A stretch of DNA of 64,000 bases from Sphingobacterium multivorum (GTDB taxonomy: Bacteria > Bacteroidota > Bacteroidia > Sphingobacteriales > Sphingobacteriaceae). A program made the position numbers and the translations under genes. Location of the stretch: NCBI RefSeq assembly GCF_900457465.1, contig NZ_UAUU01000002.1, positions 992,001 through 1,056,000 on the forward strand. Reading direction: 5' to 3'. The notes under the pieces are model-generated. The model saw only the letters and a list, made by a program, of their open reading frames with translations. It did no database searches and was not told the DNA's origin. Numbering within the stretch: the stretch's first letter is position 1; each line of letters starts with the position of its first letter. Shown here piece by piece: positions 56,279 through 64,000 of the stretch.

Positions 56279-56501
56279 CCTAAATTGATATTTAGATGAA
56301 AGTCACCATGTTAGGCGACCGAACTTATTCGCGTCTTATACTAGCTAACCCACTCTATATTAACTTAGTTCAAGTATAACAAAAAATATTTTGTATTCCA
56401 AACGCTCAGCTAATTAACTCAAATTTTACACAAAAAGTATATTCCTACCTCAAAATTATTAGTACCTTCGTTAGCAGAGGGACATATATTTAAACATTAA
56501 A

Positions 56502-56996
56502 GTGGTCAATAAGTTAGTAGCAAGATTGGATATGGACATGAATGAAGAGTTGGATTTTACCCTACTCGCCATCACCTGTTCGTTGAAAGATTACCGACTC
56601 TGCCATTTCATCAACAAGGAGACTAACCTGAATTTTTCCAGAGGAAAAGAAAGCAAGTACGACCATGATGGTCGACAAAAAAACAAAACCGAAGAAGAGC
56701 TTGAATATCACATTGTCTTTGATCCAAAGAAAAAAACAAGCTACCACTTCACTGCTTTTCATTACCTTATCGCCGATGCCGACACCGAATATTTCCTGAT
56801 CAACAATAAGAGCATCGAAGGCACTTATTTAATCCCAGAAAACCCCCACTTCGATTTTTTTATCATCATCAAAAACTACATCTGTGAGGATGACGTGGAA
56901 CATATTATCAAAAGGATCAACAAATTACCCGAAGTCGTCATTGCAAAAGAAATATCACCAAAAATATTGAAATCTAAAGAAAATCTCATATTTTAG
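56502..56996 (+). CDS. IPExxxVDY-like family protein
   Basis: This 164-residue protein has the motif IPENPHFDFFIIIKNY (about residue 116), a variant of the IPExxxVDY pattern that names a Bacteroidota family. The function is unknown. It is usually encoded just before pyk, as here. The frame starts at a GTG (56502); the ATG at 56532 (MDMNEEL) is an alternative start. It is acidic, with no signal peptide. Confidence 0.75.
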   Translation: MVNKLVARLDMDMNEELDFTLLAITCSLKDYRLCHFINKETNLNFSRGKESKYDHDGRQKNKTEEELEYHIVFDPKKKTSYHFTAFHYLIADADTEYFLINNKSIEGTYLIPENPHFDFFIIIKNYICEDDVEHIIKRINKLPEVVIAKEISPKILKSKENLIF

Positions 56997-57130
56997 CAAA
57001 CTGTAGGTTAGTGTAGCAAATACACCCCAACTTAGATCTAAATTAATTCGATTTAGTTTTGACAAAACACAACAATATAGTAGGCTATTTGTTGTGATTA
57101 ATGAAGAACATTTAAAATACAAAATAACAG

Positions 57131-58558
57131 ATGGAAAAAGTTCAAAAAAGGACTAAAATTGTCGCAACATTAGGCCCTGCCTCGGCAGACAAACAATTTT
57201 TGACCAACATGATTGCCAAAGGGGTTGATGTGTGCCGGTTGAATTTCTCTCATGGCAGCCAGGAAGATCACCTTAAGGTAATCGAAACTATAAATGCAAT
57301 AAATAATGAAACAGGATTCAATGTTGCCATCTTAGCCGATTTACAAGGTCCAAAAATTAGGATCGGAAAAATGAAAGAAGGTGGAGCTATTCTCGTGAAT
57401 GGTTCAAAAGTTGAAATTACAACACAAGAACTCATCGGAGACGAAAACAGAATCTACATTACATACGAAAACTTTCCAAACGATGTTGAAGCCAACGAAA
57501 TCATTTTACTTGATGACGGAAAACTTCAACTTCGTGTTTTAGAGACCAATCATAAAGATACTGTTACCTGTGAAGTTGTACACGGAGGTGTCCTTACTTC
57601 ACGTAAAGGCGTTAACTTACCGAACACCAAAGTATCTATCCCATCGTTGACGGAAGAAGATTTAGACAACTTGAATTTTGCCCTGGATCATGGTGCAGAC
57701 TGGATCGCGATGTCTTTTGTACGTTCGGCAGAAGATATTTTTCAATGTAAAAAAATCATCGAGGCAAAAGGAAGCCATGCTCGTGTCATCGCAAAAGTTG
57801 AAAAACCGGAAGCGATTGAAAATATTGATGCCATTATCGAAGCTACAGATGCTGTTATGGTTGCTCGTGGTGACTTGGGCGTTGAGCTCCCAATGGAAGA
57901 GGTACCAGGACTTCAAAAGATCATCGTACAGAAATGTAGAGATCTTTCAAAACCGGTAATCATTGCGACACAGATGTTGGAAAGTATGATCACTACACCA
58001 CGTCCTACACGTGCTGAAGTAAATGACGTAGCCAACTCCGTATTGGATGGAGCGGATGCTGTGATGTTAAGTGGCGAGACTTCAGTTGGTGAATTCCCTG
58101 AAATCGTTATCGAAACAATGAGCAAAATCATTATCCACGTGGAACAAACTTCTTATCCTTATTATAATGAGAAAGTTAGTGAAATCCACGACGGAACACT
58201 TATTCCGGACGCGATTTGCGCATCTTCGGTTTATCTTGCTCAAAAAACAAATGCATCTGCAATTGCGGTATTGACATCATCTGGTGCAACAGCGTTTGAA
58301 ATTACAAGTTATAGACCAAATGTAGATATCTTAGTTTTCACAGGAACACAAAAATTGCTGAAACAACTCAGCCTACTTTGGGGAGTAAAAACTTTTATCT
58401 ACGACAAGTTCGAAAGCACAGATGGATCTATTCATGATGTTAACAAATTTATTGTAAAAAATAACTACGTTAAACCTGGATCTATCATTATCAATACAGC
58501 TTCGACACCGTTAATCGAAAAAGGTAAAACAAATACAATCCGTGTTTCCCAGCTATAA
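57131..58558 (+). CDS. pyk: Pyruvate kinase
   Basis: This 475-residue glycolytic enzyme makes pyruvate and ATP from phosphoenolpyruvate. It has the N-terminal RTKIVATLGPASADKQFLTN, NFSHGSQEDH, ADLQGPKIRIG and the active-site segment AVMVARGDLGVELPMEEVPG, followed by QMLESMITTPRPTRAEVNDV. The C-terminal domain is complete. It is 134 bases after the IPExxxVDY-like gene. Confidence 0.97.
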   Translation: MEKVQKRTKIVATLGPASADKQFLTNMIAKGVDVCRLNFSHGSQEDHLKVIETINAINNETGFNVAILADLQGPKIRIGKMKEGGAILVNGSKVEITTQELIGDENRIYITYENFPNDVEANEIILLDDGKLQLRVLETNHKDTVTCEVVHGGVLTSRKGVNLPNTKVSIPSLTEEDLDNLNFALDHGADWIAMSFVRSAEDIFQCKKIIEAKGSHARVIAKVEKPEAIENIDAIIEATDAVMVARGDLGVELPMEEVPGLQKIIVQKCRDLSKPVIIATQMLESMITTPRPTRAEVNDVANSVLDGADAVMLSGETSVGEFPEIVIETMSKIIIHVEQTSYPYYNEKVSEIHDGTLIPDAICASSVYLAQKTNASAIAVLTSSGATAFEITSYRPNVDILVFTGTQKLLKQLSLLWGVKTFIYDKFESTDGSIHDVNKFIVKNNYVKPGSIIINTASTPLIEKGKTNTIRVSQL

Positions 58559-58577
58559 TGGACAATAAGGATTAAAG

Positions 58578-58617
58578 CAAAAAAAATAGCGTTCTAGATA
58601 GAACGCTATTTTTTTTT
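58578..58617. terminator. Bidirectional terminator after pyk
   Basis: AAAAAAATAGCGTTCTA and TAGAACGCTATTTTTTTTT form a near-perfect stem with A and T runs. It ends pyk and the convergent small gene. Confidence 0.93.
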
Positions 58618-58936
58618 GCTTGTTTGGATACAAGGAGTCGATTTTTAATTTAAAGTCCTTCACCTTTAGCGAATCATTCAAGCGCCTAAAAGGAAGATTG
58701 TTTTCTTTCTCATCACCTTTGGGCATTTTTTCCGTTCCTGGCATTGGGGCTAGACCGTCCACACGATTTGGCTTCTTAATGGGCATATGATACTTTTCAT
58801 CTGAAGAATCCAATTTAAAGACAGGCATCTTTGATTCTTTTTCCTCCATTAAAGGAATCTGCGGTTTCACCTTTACTTGTCCTAAAGCAATGGTCCCTAT
58901 GGAAGACAATACCAATAATAATACGTAGCTTTTCAT
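58606..58936 (-). CDS. Small secreted Lys/Pro-rich protein of unknown function
   Basis: From the ATG at 58936 a signal peptide (MKSYVLLLVLSSIGTIALGQ) is followed by about 90 residues rich in Lys, Pro, Met and Asp (KPQIPLMEEKESKMPVFKLD, PNRVDGLAPMPGTEKMPK). I do not recognise a family. In the raw sequence the frame runs through the shared terminator to 58553, inside the pyk end. With eight rather than nine A in the run at 58609-58617 it would stop at TAG 58606-58608 after PNKQKK, which fits a normal gene end. This is again a possible homopolymer error. Confidence 0.6.
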
Positions 58937-58960
58937 CTTTATATAGTTATTAAAGAGCAC

Positions 58961-59310
58961 TCATTGTACCAATGAACGCGTCATATTCGGCTTATTCACT
59001 TCTCCAGCAGTTAGACTCAACCGCGTAGATTAAAATTTGTCCACAGCGCAATTCAGCACATAATCCATTTCTATTCACTAATTTACAAAGAACAGCATCT
59101 ATATTTAAACAGATTGCTGTTAAACATTGTTAAAACAGCTACAAAACACATTAGCATCTTTATATTTGTAACAATTTAAGAAAAAATGAGCTATCGCACC
59201 TTAAATGGCCGCTCACATGGCATAAGGGATGAATACGCAAATGGTAAATAAACTGAGCGCTATAAACTTTTTGATATATTCAAAATACATTTATTTAATA
59301 CCCAATACTA
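58961..59310. other. Intergenic region upstream of the histidine kinase
   Basis: Non-coding and AT-rich. TATATTTG at 59161-59168 fits the -7 consensus, with no good -33 element. I see no RNA structure or repeat I can defend. Confidence 0.5.
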
Positions 59311-61142
59311 ATGAAGAAAAATAGCATTGTATTAATCATTGGACTGATGTCTCTCGCTCTAATTGGGGTATTGGCCATGCAATTCTATTTTCTGAGAGAT
59401 TCTTATCGCCAAAAGTCTCAATTATTTGATGAGTCCGTCAATGCTGCGATTACAGCTGTTGCCGGTAAGCTTGAACGACGGGAGGTAGTTGACTTCGCTA
59501 AGGTTCAACAGGAGCGTAACATTGAAAAATCCAAGCAGGAACAGGCCAAACAACGTCTTTTGGCCGAGCAACTCGAAATACAGTATAGAATTGAAGAATT
59601 AAAAAACAAACAACATGTTGTTTTCTCAAACTTTAAAGAGCAAGAAGACCAATTACGTGCATTGTATCCAAATGTAATTGAAATCAAAAATTCATTCTAC
59701 GAAACATACATCAAAAGACCGGAGTACCAGAAATTTATCAAATTTTCTGTTTCAAATGAGCTTACCGACGATAATTTGGTACAGGCATTTATCATGTTAA
59801 ATGCTTCAAAGGTAGATGATCAGATCAATGGGAAGGACGATAGCACGCGGTTTGTTATCCCCCTAATGGACCCACTGGTCAATCAACAAACAAAATTCCG
59901 GGTAGCCACATTACCTCCAAGAGAGAATGCGAAACTTGCGAAAACAATTTCTGATTTGGAAAAAAGATTGGATATCCTCAACAGAAAAAACGCGTGGAGT
60001 GGCTTTAATGTATATGATTCCGTTGCCATGCTGGGCGGCAAAAAAGCAGACTACATCGAAGATATTGCTATTGGAATGGAGCTTGCTAAACGTCCATTAA
60101 AGGATCGATTGAATGTGATCATCGTTCAAGAACTTATCAAAGAGGAGTTGGCTCAACGCGACATTAAAGCTCCTTTCAATATTGAAATATGGAGCACAAA
60201 CAATATATTACTAAATAATATTTTAAACGAAGCCGCTTTAAATAACCCAACAAATACAACCAAATACTCAACGGCACTTTTTAAAGGTGATATCGGTGCT
60301 GCGCCAGGAAAATTAACCATCTATTTCCCCAATAAAAAGGCGATAATTGCCGATAATATGGGCTATCTGTTGCTGCCCATGCTGGCACTGCTTTTCTTGT
60401 TGGTGGGGTGTTTTGCTTATACACTGATTATCATCTTCAGACAAAAGAAAGTTTCGGAAATGAAGACGGATTTCATCAACAACATGACGCATGAGTTTAA
60501 AACACCTGTTGCAACAATTATGATTGCCAGTGAGTCACTTAAAGATCCAGACATCAATGCCGACCACAAGCGCGTTCAGAAATTGGCTAATATCATCTAC
60601 GACGAAAATGTTAGACTCGGAAATCATATTGAACGTGTGCTCGATTTGGCAAGACTAGAAAAAGAAACGCTAAAACTCGACCAGGTAGAAGTATGCATCA
60701 ATGATCTTGTTTCGGCAGTAACGGACAGTATGCAGCTACGGATGCAAAATATTGGCGGGAAATTCAGTATAGATCTTGCAGCGACCAAGGATGTTGTCGT
60801 TGGTGATGAGTTACATTTTTCCAATGTATTTTACAATCTTTTGGATAATGCCATCAAGTACAGCAAAGGAGATTTACATGTCAACATCAATTCAAAAATG
60901 TTGGCGACACCATTGTTGTCACCATAGCCGACAATGGTATTGGGATGAGCCGGGATCACCTGCAAAAGATTTTCGACCAGTTTTACCGTATTCCAACTGG
61001 GAATGTTCATAATGTCAAAGGATTTGGCCTTGGCTTAAGTTATGTACAGGACATTCTGAGAAGGCTGAACGGAAAAATTACAGTTAAAAGTGAAAAAGAT
61101 AAAGGCACGACCTTTGAAGTAATTTTGCCTATTAAAAAATAA
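59311..61142 (+). pseudogene. Sensor histidine kinase, frameshifted before the ATPase domain
   Basis: The kinase has an N-terminal membrane helix (residues 7-28), a coiled-coil-rich periplasmic domain of about 320 residues, a second helix (YLLLPMLALLFLLVGCFAYT, about 352-372), a HisKA domain (NNMTHEFKTPVATIM, His 394) and a HATPase domain. The frame breaks after NINSK at an A run (60894-60898, five A where six are expected); the rest (NVGDTIVVTIADNGIGMS, then GFGLGLSYVQDILRRLNGKI) continues in the next frame to 61142. Corrected length is 610 residues. It forms a pair with the response regulator downstream. Likely a sequencing error. Confidence 0.88.
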
Positions 61143-61244
61143 AACGTTCCTTTTTTGTATATTTCCTCTTTAAAAAATTTCAAAGGTTGAGGAAGGCTGA
61201 TTTATCAGCATCAAGGGACATTGGTGAAAATTAATATATTCATT

Positions 61245-61934
61245 ATGCAAAGATATTATTAGCAGAAGATGATCCTAATTTGGGGGATCTTTTAAAAGAC
61301 TATCTCGAATTAAAGGGAAAATTTGACGTCACATTATGCACGGATGGAGATGAAGCGATTTCTCAAATTCAAAAAAAATAACTACGACCTTTGTATTTTT
61401 GATGTCATGATGCCAAAAAAGGACGGATTTACAGTTGGACGTGAAATCAGAAAAACAAACAATACTGTTCCTATTATCTTTGCCACAGCAAAGGGGATGA
61501 TGGAAGATAAGACCGAAGCCTTTGAGCTAGGAGGAGATGATTATATCACCAAGCCTTTTCGAGTGGAAGAATTATTGCTCCGCATCAATGCTTTGCTGAA
61601 ACGCAGTGTTCGAGACAAAGAAGAAGAAGTGGTTGCGGATAAATTTGAAATTGGCGATTATTTCTTTGATTATACAAGTCAGCAGATTTCTTACAAAGGA
61701 CAGATGCAAAAACTCTCCACGAAAGAAGCTGAACTACTCCGCTTGCTTTGCTTAAAGAAAAATGATGTGCTGACCCGGGAAGAAGCGTTGTTAAAAATAT
61801 GGCATGATGATAACTATTTTACGGGTAGAAGTATGGATGTATTTCTCAGTAAACTTCGTAAATATCTAAAAGAAGATAGCAAAGTTGAAATTGTCAATGT
61901 GCACGGAAAAGGTTACAAACTTTTGGTCAGCTAA
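61245..61934 (+). pseudogene. OmpR-family response regulator with two compensating indels
   Basis: Starting at the ATG 61245, one A is missing at once (CAAAG for CAAAAG), and one A is extra in the run of eight at 61371-61378; together they restore the frame. The reconstructed 229-residue protein begins MQKILLAEDDPNLGDLLKDY, has the receiver Asp in CIFDVMMPKKDGF (about residue 53), Lys in DDYITKPFRVEELL, and a winged-helix DNA-binding domain (LSTKEAELLRLLCLKKNDVL, then GRSMDVFLSKLRKYL). It is partner to the upstream histidine kinase. Errors in sequence are the likely cause. Confidence 0.85.
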
Positions 61935-61972
61935 AAAAAGGGGAATGAAAAATATAGTCATTCCCCTTTTTA
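61933..61972 (+). terminator. Intrinsic terminator after the response regulator
   Basis: AAAAAGGGGAATGA and TCATTCCCCTTTTT pair over a 9-base loop and end in a T run. Confidence 0.93.
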
Positions 61973-62083
61973 TGCTACACACGTATTCAAGCGTGACTTA
62001 CTCGAATTCGTGGATGAAAATAAAAGAACAAAACAATTTCATCCTTAGTAGAATATAAAAAATTGACGCACTTTTATAAAAAA

Positions 62084-62115
62084 TTTGCATTTCAAAAAGA
62101 AATGTTCTAACTTAG
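62084..62115 (+). promoter_or_regulatory. Promoter of the metE transcript
   Basis: TTTG (62084-62087), 20 bases, then TAACTTAG (62108-62115), one mismatch to TAnnTTTG. Transcription would start just before the SAM riboswitch. Confidence 0.65.
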
Positions 62116-62118
62116 CGT

Positions 62119-62226
62119 CGCTTATAGAGAAAGGCAGAGGGAATAGACCCGATGAAGCCTTAGCAACCTGTCCCTTGACAAGGTGCTAAATTCTACCCTA
62201 CTTGATATGGGAATGATAAGCCGAAG
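62119..62226 (+). ncRNA. SAM-I (S-box) riboswitch
   Basis: The RNA has the SAM-I core: CTTAT ... AGAGGGAATAGACCCGATGA, AGCCTTAGCAACCTGTCCCT, and ATAAGCCGAAG closing helix P1 (CTTAT 62121-62125 with ATAAG 62216-62220). It should bind S-adenosylmethionine and shut off metE when methionine is plentiful. Downstream CCTTCTCTCTCTA (62246-62258) can pair with the 5' strand TAGAGAAAGG (62125-62134), a likely switch helix. No terminator T run is visible, so control may be by translation or by another route. Confidence 0.93.
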
Positions 62227-62300
62227 TCACCAAATTCTAGTGTGTCCTTCTCTCTCTAGCAAGAAATATAGTTGAAAAAGAAATATTAAAAACATTCATT

Positions 62301-64000
62301 ATGTTATTGACTAACAATTTAGGTTACCCTCGTGTGGGCGCGTTCCGCGAATTGAAAAAAGCCAATGAGGCCTATTGGGCTAAAAAATCTTCTGTTGAGG
62401 AATTATTGGACACAGCAAAAAAAATTCGTGAAGGCAATTGGAAAACACAAAAAGATGCTGGAATAGATTTGATCCCTTCCAATGATTTCTCTTTTTACGA
62501 TCAAGTATTGGATTTAACCCTCACTGTTGGTGCAATTCCTGCTCGCTACCATTCTTTATTGAATAAAGTAGACAACAATTACAGTTTAGATCTATATTTT
62601 GCCATGGCGCGCGGTTTCCAACAAGAAGGAATCGACGTGACTGCAATGGAAATGACCAAGTGGTTGGATACGAACTACCACTACATGGTACCAGAATTCA
62701 CAAAAGATCAAGAATTCAAATTGACTTCCGAAAAATTCTTAAATGAATACAACGAAGCAAAATCATTGGGCATCGATACTAAACCAGTTCTATTAGGTCC
62801 TATTACATACCTTTTGATCGGTAAAGAAAAAGAAGCTGGCTTCGACCGTATCGATTTATTGGATAAACTTATTCCAGTATATGAGCAAATACTAGCTAAA
62901 TTAGCTGATGCTGGTGCACAATATGTTCAGATTGACGAGCCTTTCTTAGCATTGGATTTAGATGCTAAAGTAAAAGCTTTATATCAACCTACTTTCGAAA
63001 AATTAGCTGCAGCAGCAAAAAATATCAAATTAATCGCAACGACTTACTTCGAAGCTTTAAAAGACAACGAAGATATCGCAGTTAACCTACCTATCCATGC
63101 TTTACATTTGGATCTGGTACGCGGTGAAAACCAATTGGATACGGTATTGGCTAAAGTTCCTGCTTCATTAACATTATCTTTAGGTATTGTTGAAGGCCGT
63201 AACATCTGGAAAAATGATTACGAAAAATCATTGGTTAAAATCAAACAGGCTGTTGATGCATTAGGAAAAGACCGTGTATGGGTAGCTCCTTCTTCATCTT
63301 TGTTGCACGTTCCTTTTGACTTAGACAATGAACACAATGAACAATCGCTACCAGCTGAAGTAAAAAACTGGTTGGCATTTGCTAAACAAAAATTAGCTGA
63401 AGTAAAAGACTTAGCCGTACTAGCGGAGGGAGAAGTTGATGCTGAAACAGCAAAACGCTTCGAAGCGAACAAAGCGGCTGCTGAAAGCCGTCGTACCTCT
63501 CCATTGATCCACAAACCAGAGGTTAAAACACGTACAAGCAATATTACTGATGACGATGCAAAACGCACTTCAGCATTTGCAGACCGTAAAGCAGCGCAAC
63601 AAGCGAAATTCAACTTACCGGCGTTCCCGACCACAACTATCGGTTCATTCCCACAAACGAAAGATGTTCGTAAATGGAGAGCAGATCTGAAAAAGGGTGC
63701 CATTACGCAGGCAGAATACGATAAAGCAATCGCAGAAGAAACAGAAAACACCATCCGTCTTCAAGAGCAATTGGATATCGACGTATTAGTACACGGCGAA
63801 TTCGAACGTAATGACATGGTTGAATACTTCGGTGAACAATTGGCTGGTTACGCTTTCACACAAAATGGCTGGGTACAATCTTACGGTTCACGTTGTGTAA
63901 AACCTCCGATTATCTATGGTGACGTATACCGTCCTGAAGATATGACTGTACGTTGGTCTTCATATGCACAATCATTGACAAATCGTCCGGTTAAAGGTAT
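62301..64000 (+). CDS. metE: Cobalamin-independent methionine synthase, partial (C-terminus outside window)
   Basis: The open frame starts at the ATG 62301 (MLLTNNLGYPRVGAFRELKK) and runs off the right edge; about 566 codons are visible. It transfers a methyl group from methyltetrahydropteroyl-glutamate to homocysteine. Recognisable parts are the N-terminal barrel (YVQIDEPFLALDL, HALHLDLVRG, LSLGIVEGRNIWK) and the start of the catalytic C-terminal barrel (FPTTTIGSFPQTKDVRKWRA, DVLVHGEFERNDMVEYFGEQ). The zinc-binding residues lie beyond the window. It is controlled by the SAM riboswitch upstream. Confidence 0.95.
   Translation, partial: MLLTNNLGYPRVGAFRELKKANEAYWAKKSSVEELLDTAKKIREGNWKTQKDAGIDLIPSNDFSFYDQVLDLTLTVGAIPARYHSLLNKVDNNYSLDLYFAMARGFQQEGIDVTAMEMTKWLDTNYHYMVPEFTKDQEFKLTSEKFLNEYNEAKSLGIDTKPVLLGPITYLLIGKEKEAGFDRIDLLDKLIPVYEQILAKLADAGAQYVQIDEPFLALDLDAKVKALYQPTFEKLAAAAKNIKLIATTYFEALKDNEDIAVNLPIHALHLDLVRGENQLDTVLAKVPASLTLSLGIVEGRNIWKNDYEKSLVKIKQAVDALGKDRVWVAPSSSLLHVPFDLDNEHNEQSLPAEVKNWLAFAKQKLAEVKDLAVLAEGEVDAETAKRFEANKAAAESRRTSPLIHKPEVKTRTSNITDDDAKRTSAFADRKAAQQAKFNLPAFPTTTIGSFPQTKDVRKWRADLKKGAITQAEYDKAIAEETENTIRLQEQLDIDVLVHGEFERNDMVEYFGEQLAGYAFTQNGWVQSYGSRCVKPPIIYGDVYRPEDMTVRWSSYAQSLTNRPVKG

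Noticed and set aside
63218..63754. 178-codon minus-strand frame
   Set aside because: Antisense to metE; rich in Ser/Ala as expected from reverse reading of Lys/Ala codons.
1..64000. Search for tRNA, rRNA, CRISPR arrays, insertion sequences or prophage
   Set aside because: No transposase, integrase, repeat-spacer array, tRNA-like cloverleaf or rRNA sequence was recognised by eye; the accessory region is a metabolic locus, not a mobile element.

Overview
The window reads as a chromosomal segment of a member of the Bacteroidota, most likely the Sphingobacteriaceae (Sphingobacterium or a close relative). The evidence is a SusC/SusD pair with a hybrid two-component regulator, promoters of the TTTG-N19-TAnnTTTG type, a succinyl/acetylornithine-type transcarbamylase in the arginine cluster, a pyk gene next to an IPExxxVDY-like protein, zinc-free ribosomal protein forms, and moderate-to-low GC. 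No rRNA, tRNA, CRISPR array or recognisable insertion sequence was seen.

Layout. 1-1.7 kb: the end of an unrecognised conserved gene and an Lrp/AsnC regulator. 1.7-6.8 kb (minus strand): arginine genes argD-argF'-argB-proC-argE. 6.8-21.9 kb (minus): one long ribosomal cluster from rplC to rplQ with secY, map, infA and rpoA; rpsJ is absent from its head. 22.2-23.8 kb: a DinB-like protein convergent with a WYL regulator. 24-41 kb: a polysaccharide utilisation locus with two GH88 unsaturated glucuronyl hydrolases, a DUF2264 protein, SusD, SusC, a hybrid two-component sensor/regulator and a GH95-like glycosidase carrying an in-frame stop. 41.4-47.5 kb (plus): a Tat-dependent Gfo/Idh/MocA oxidoreductase, a very large HEAT-repeat protein ending in two DUF1080 domains, and a ROK regulator. 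This combination looks like an oxidative (3-keto) glycoside-cleavage module beside the conventional locus and is the best candidate for a little-described system. 47.5-56.3 kb (minus): a CoA-binding protein, a serine hydrolase lipoprotein, pyruvate dehydrogenase E2 and E1-alpha, hisS, rnc, fabF, acpP. 56.5-64 kb: an IPExxxVDY-like protein, pyk, a small secreted protein, a histidine kinase/response regulator pair, and a SAM-I riboswitch followed by metE, which runs off the right edge.

A major caveat is sequence quality. Eight genes (argD, rpsH, rpmC, rpsS, the Gfo/Idh/MocA gene, fabF, the histidine kinase and the response regulator) are interrupted by single-base indels in short homopolymers; several of these are essential. 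This pattern points to sequencing or assembly error rather than decay. The GH95-like gene is different: it carries an in-frame TAA with no frameshift.

How the genes work together. The SusC/SusD pair should import an oligosaccharide sensed by the hybrid regulator; the GH88 enzymes would remove 4,5-unsaturated uronic acids left by polysaccharide lyases encoded elsewhere; the DUF2264, GH95-like and oxidoreductase/DUF1080 proteins would process the rest. The ribosomal cluster has a strong promoter at its head and two well-formed internal promoters, one placed directly against a terminator-like hairpin between rpsN and rpsH.
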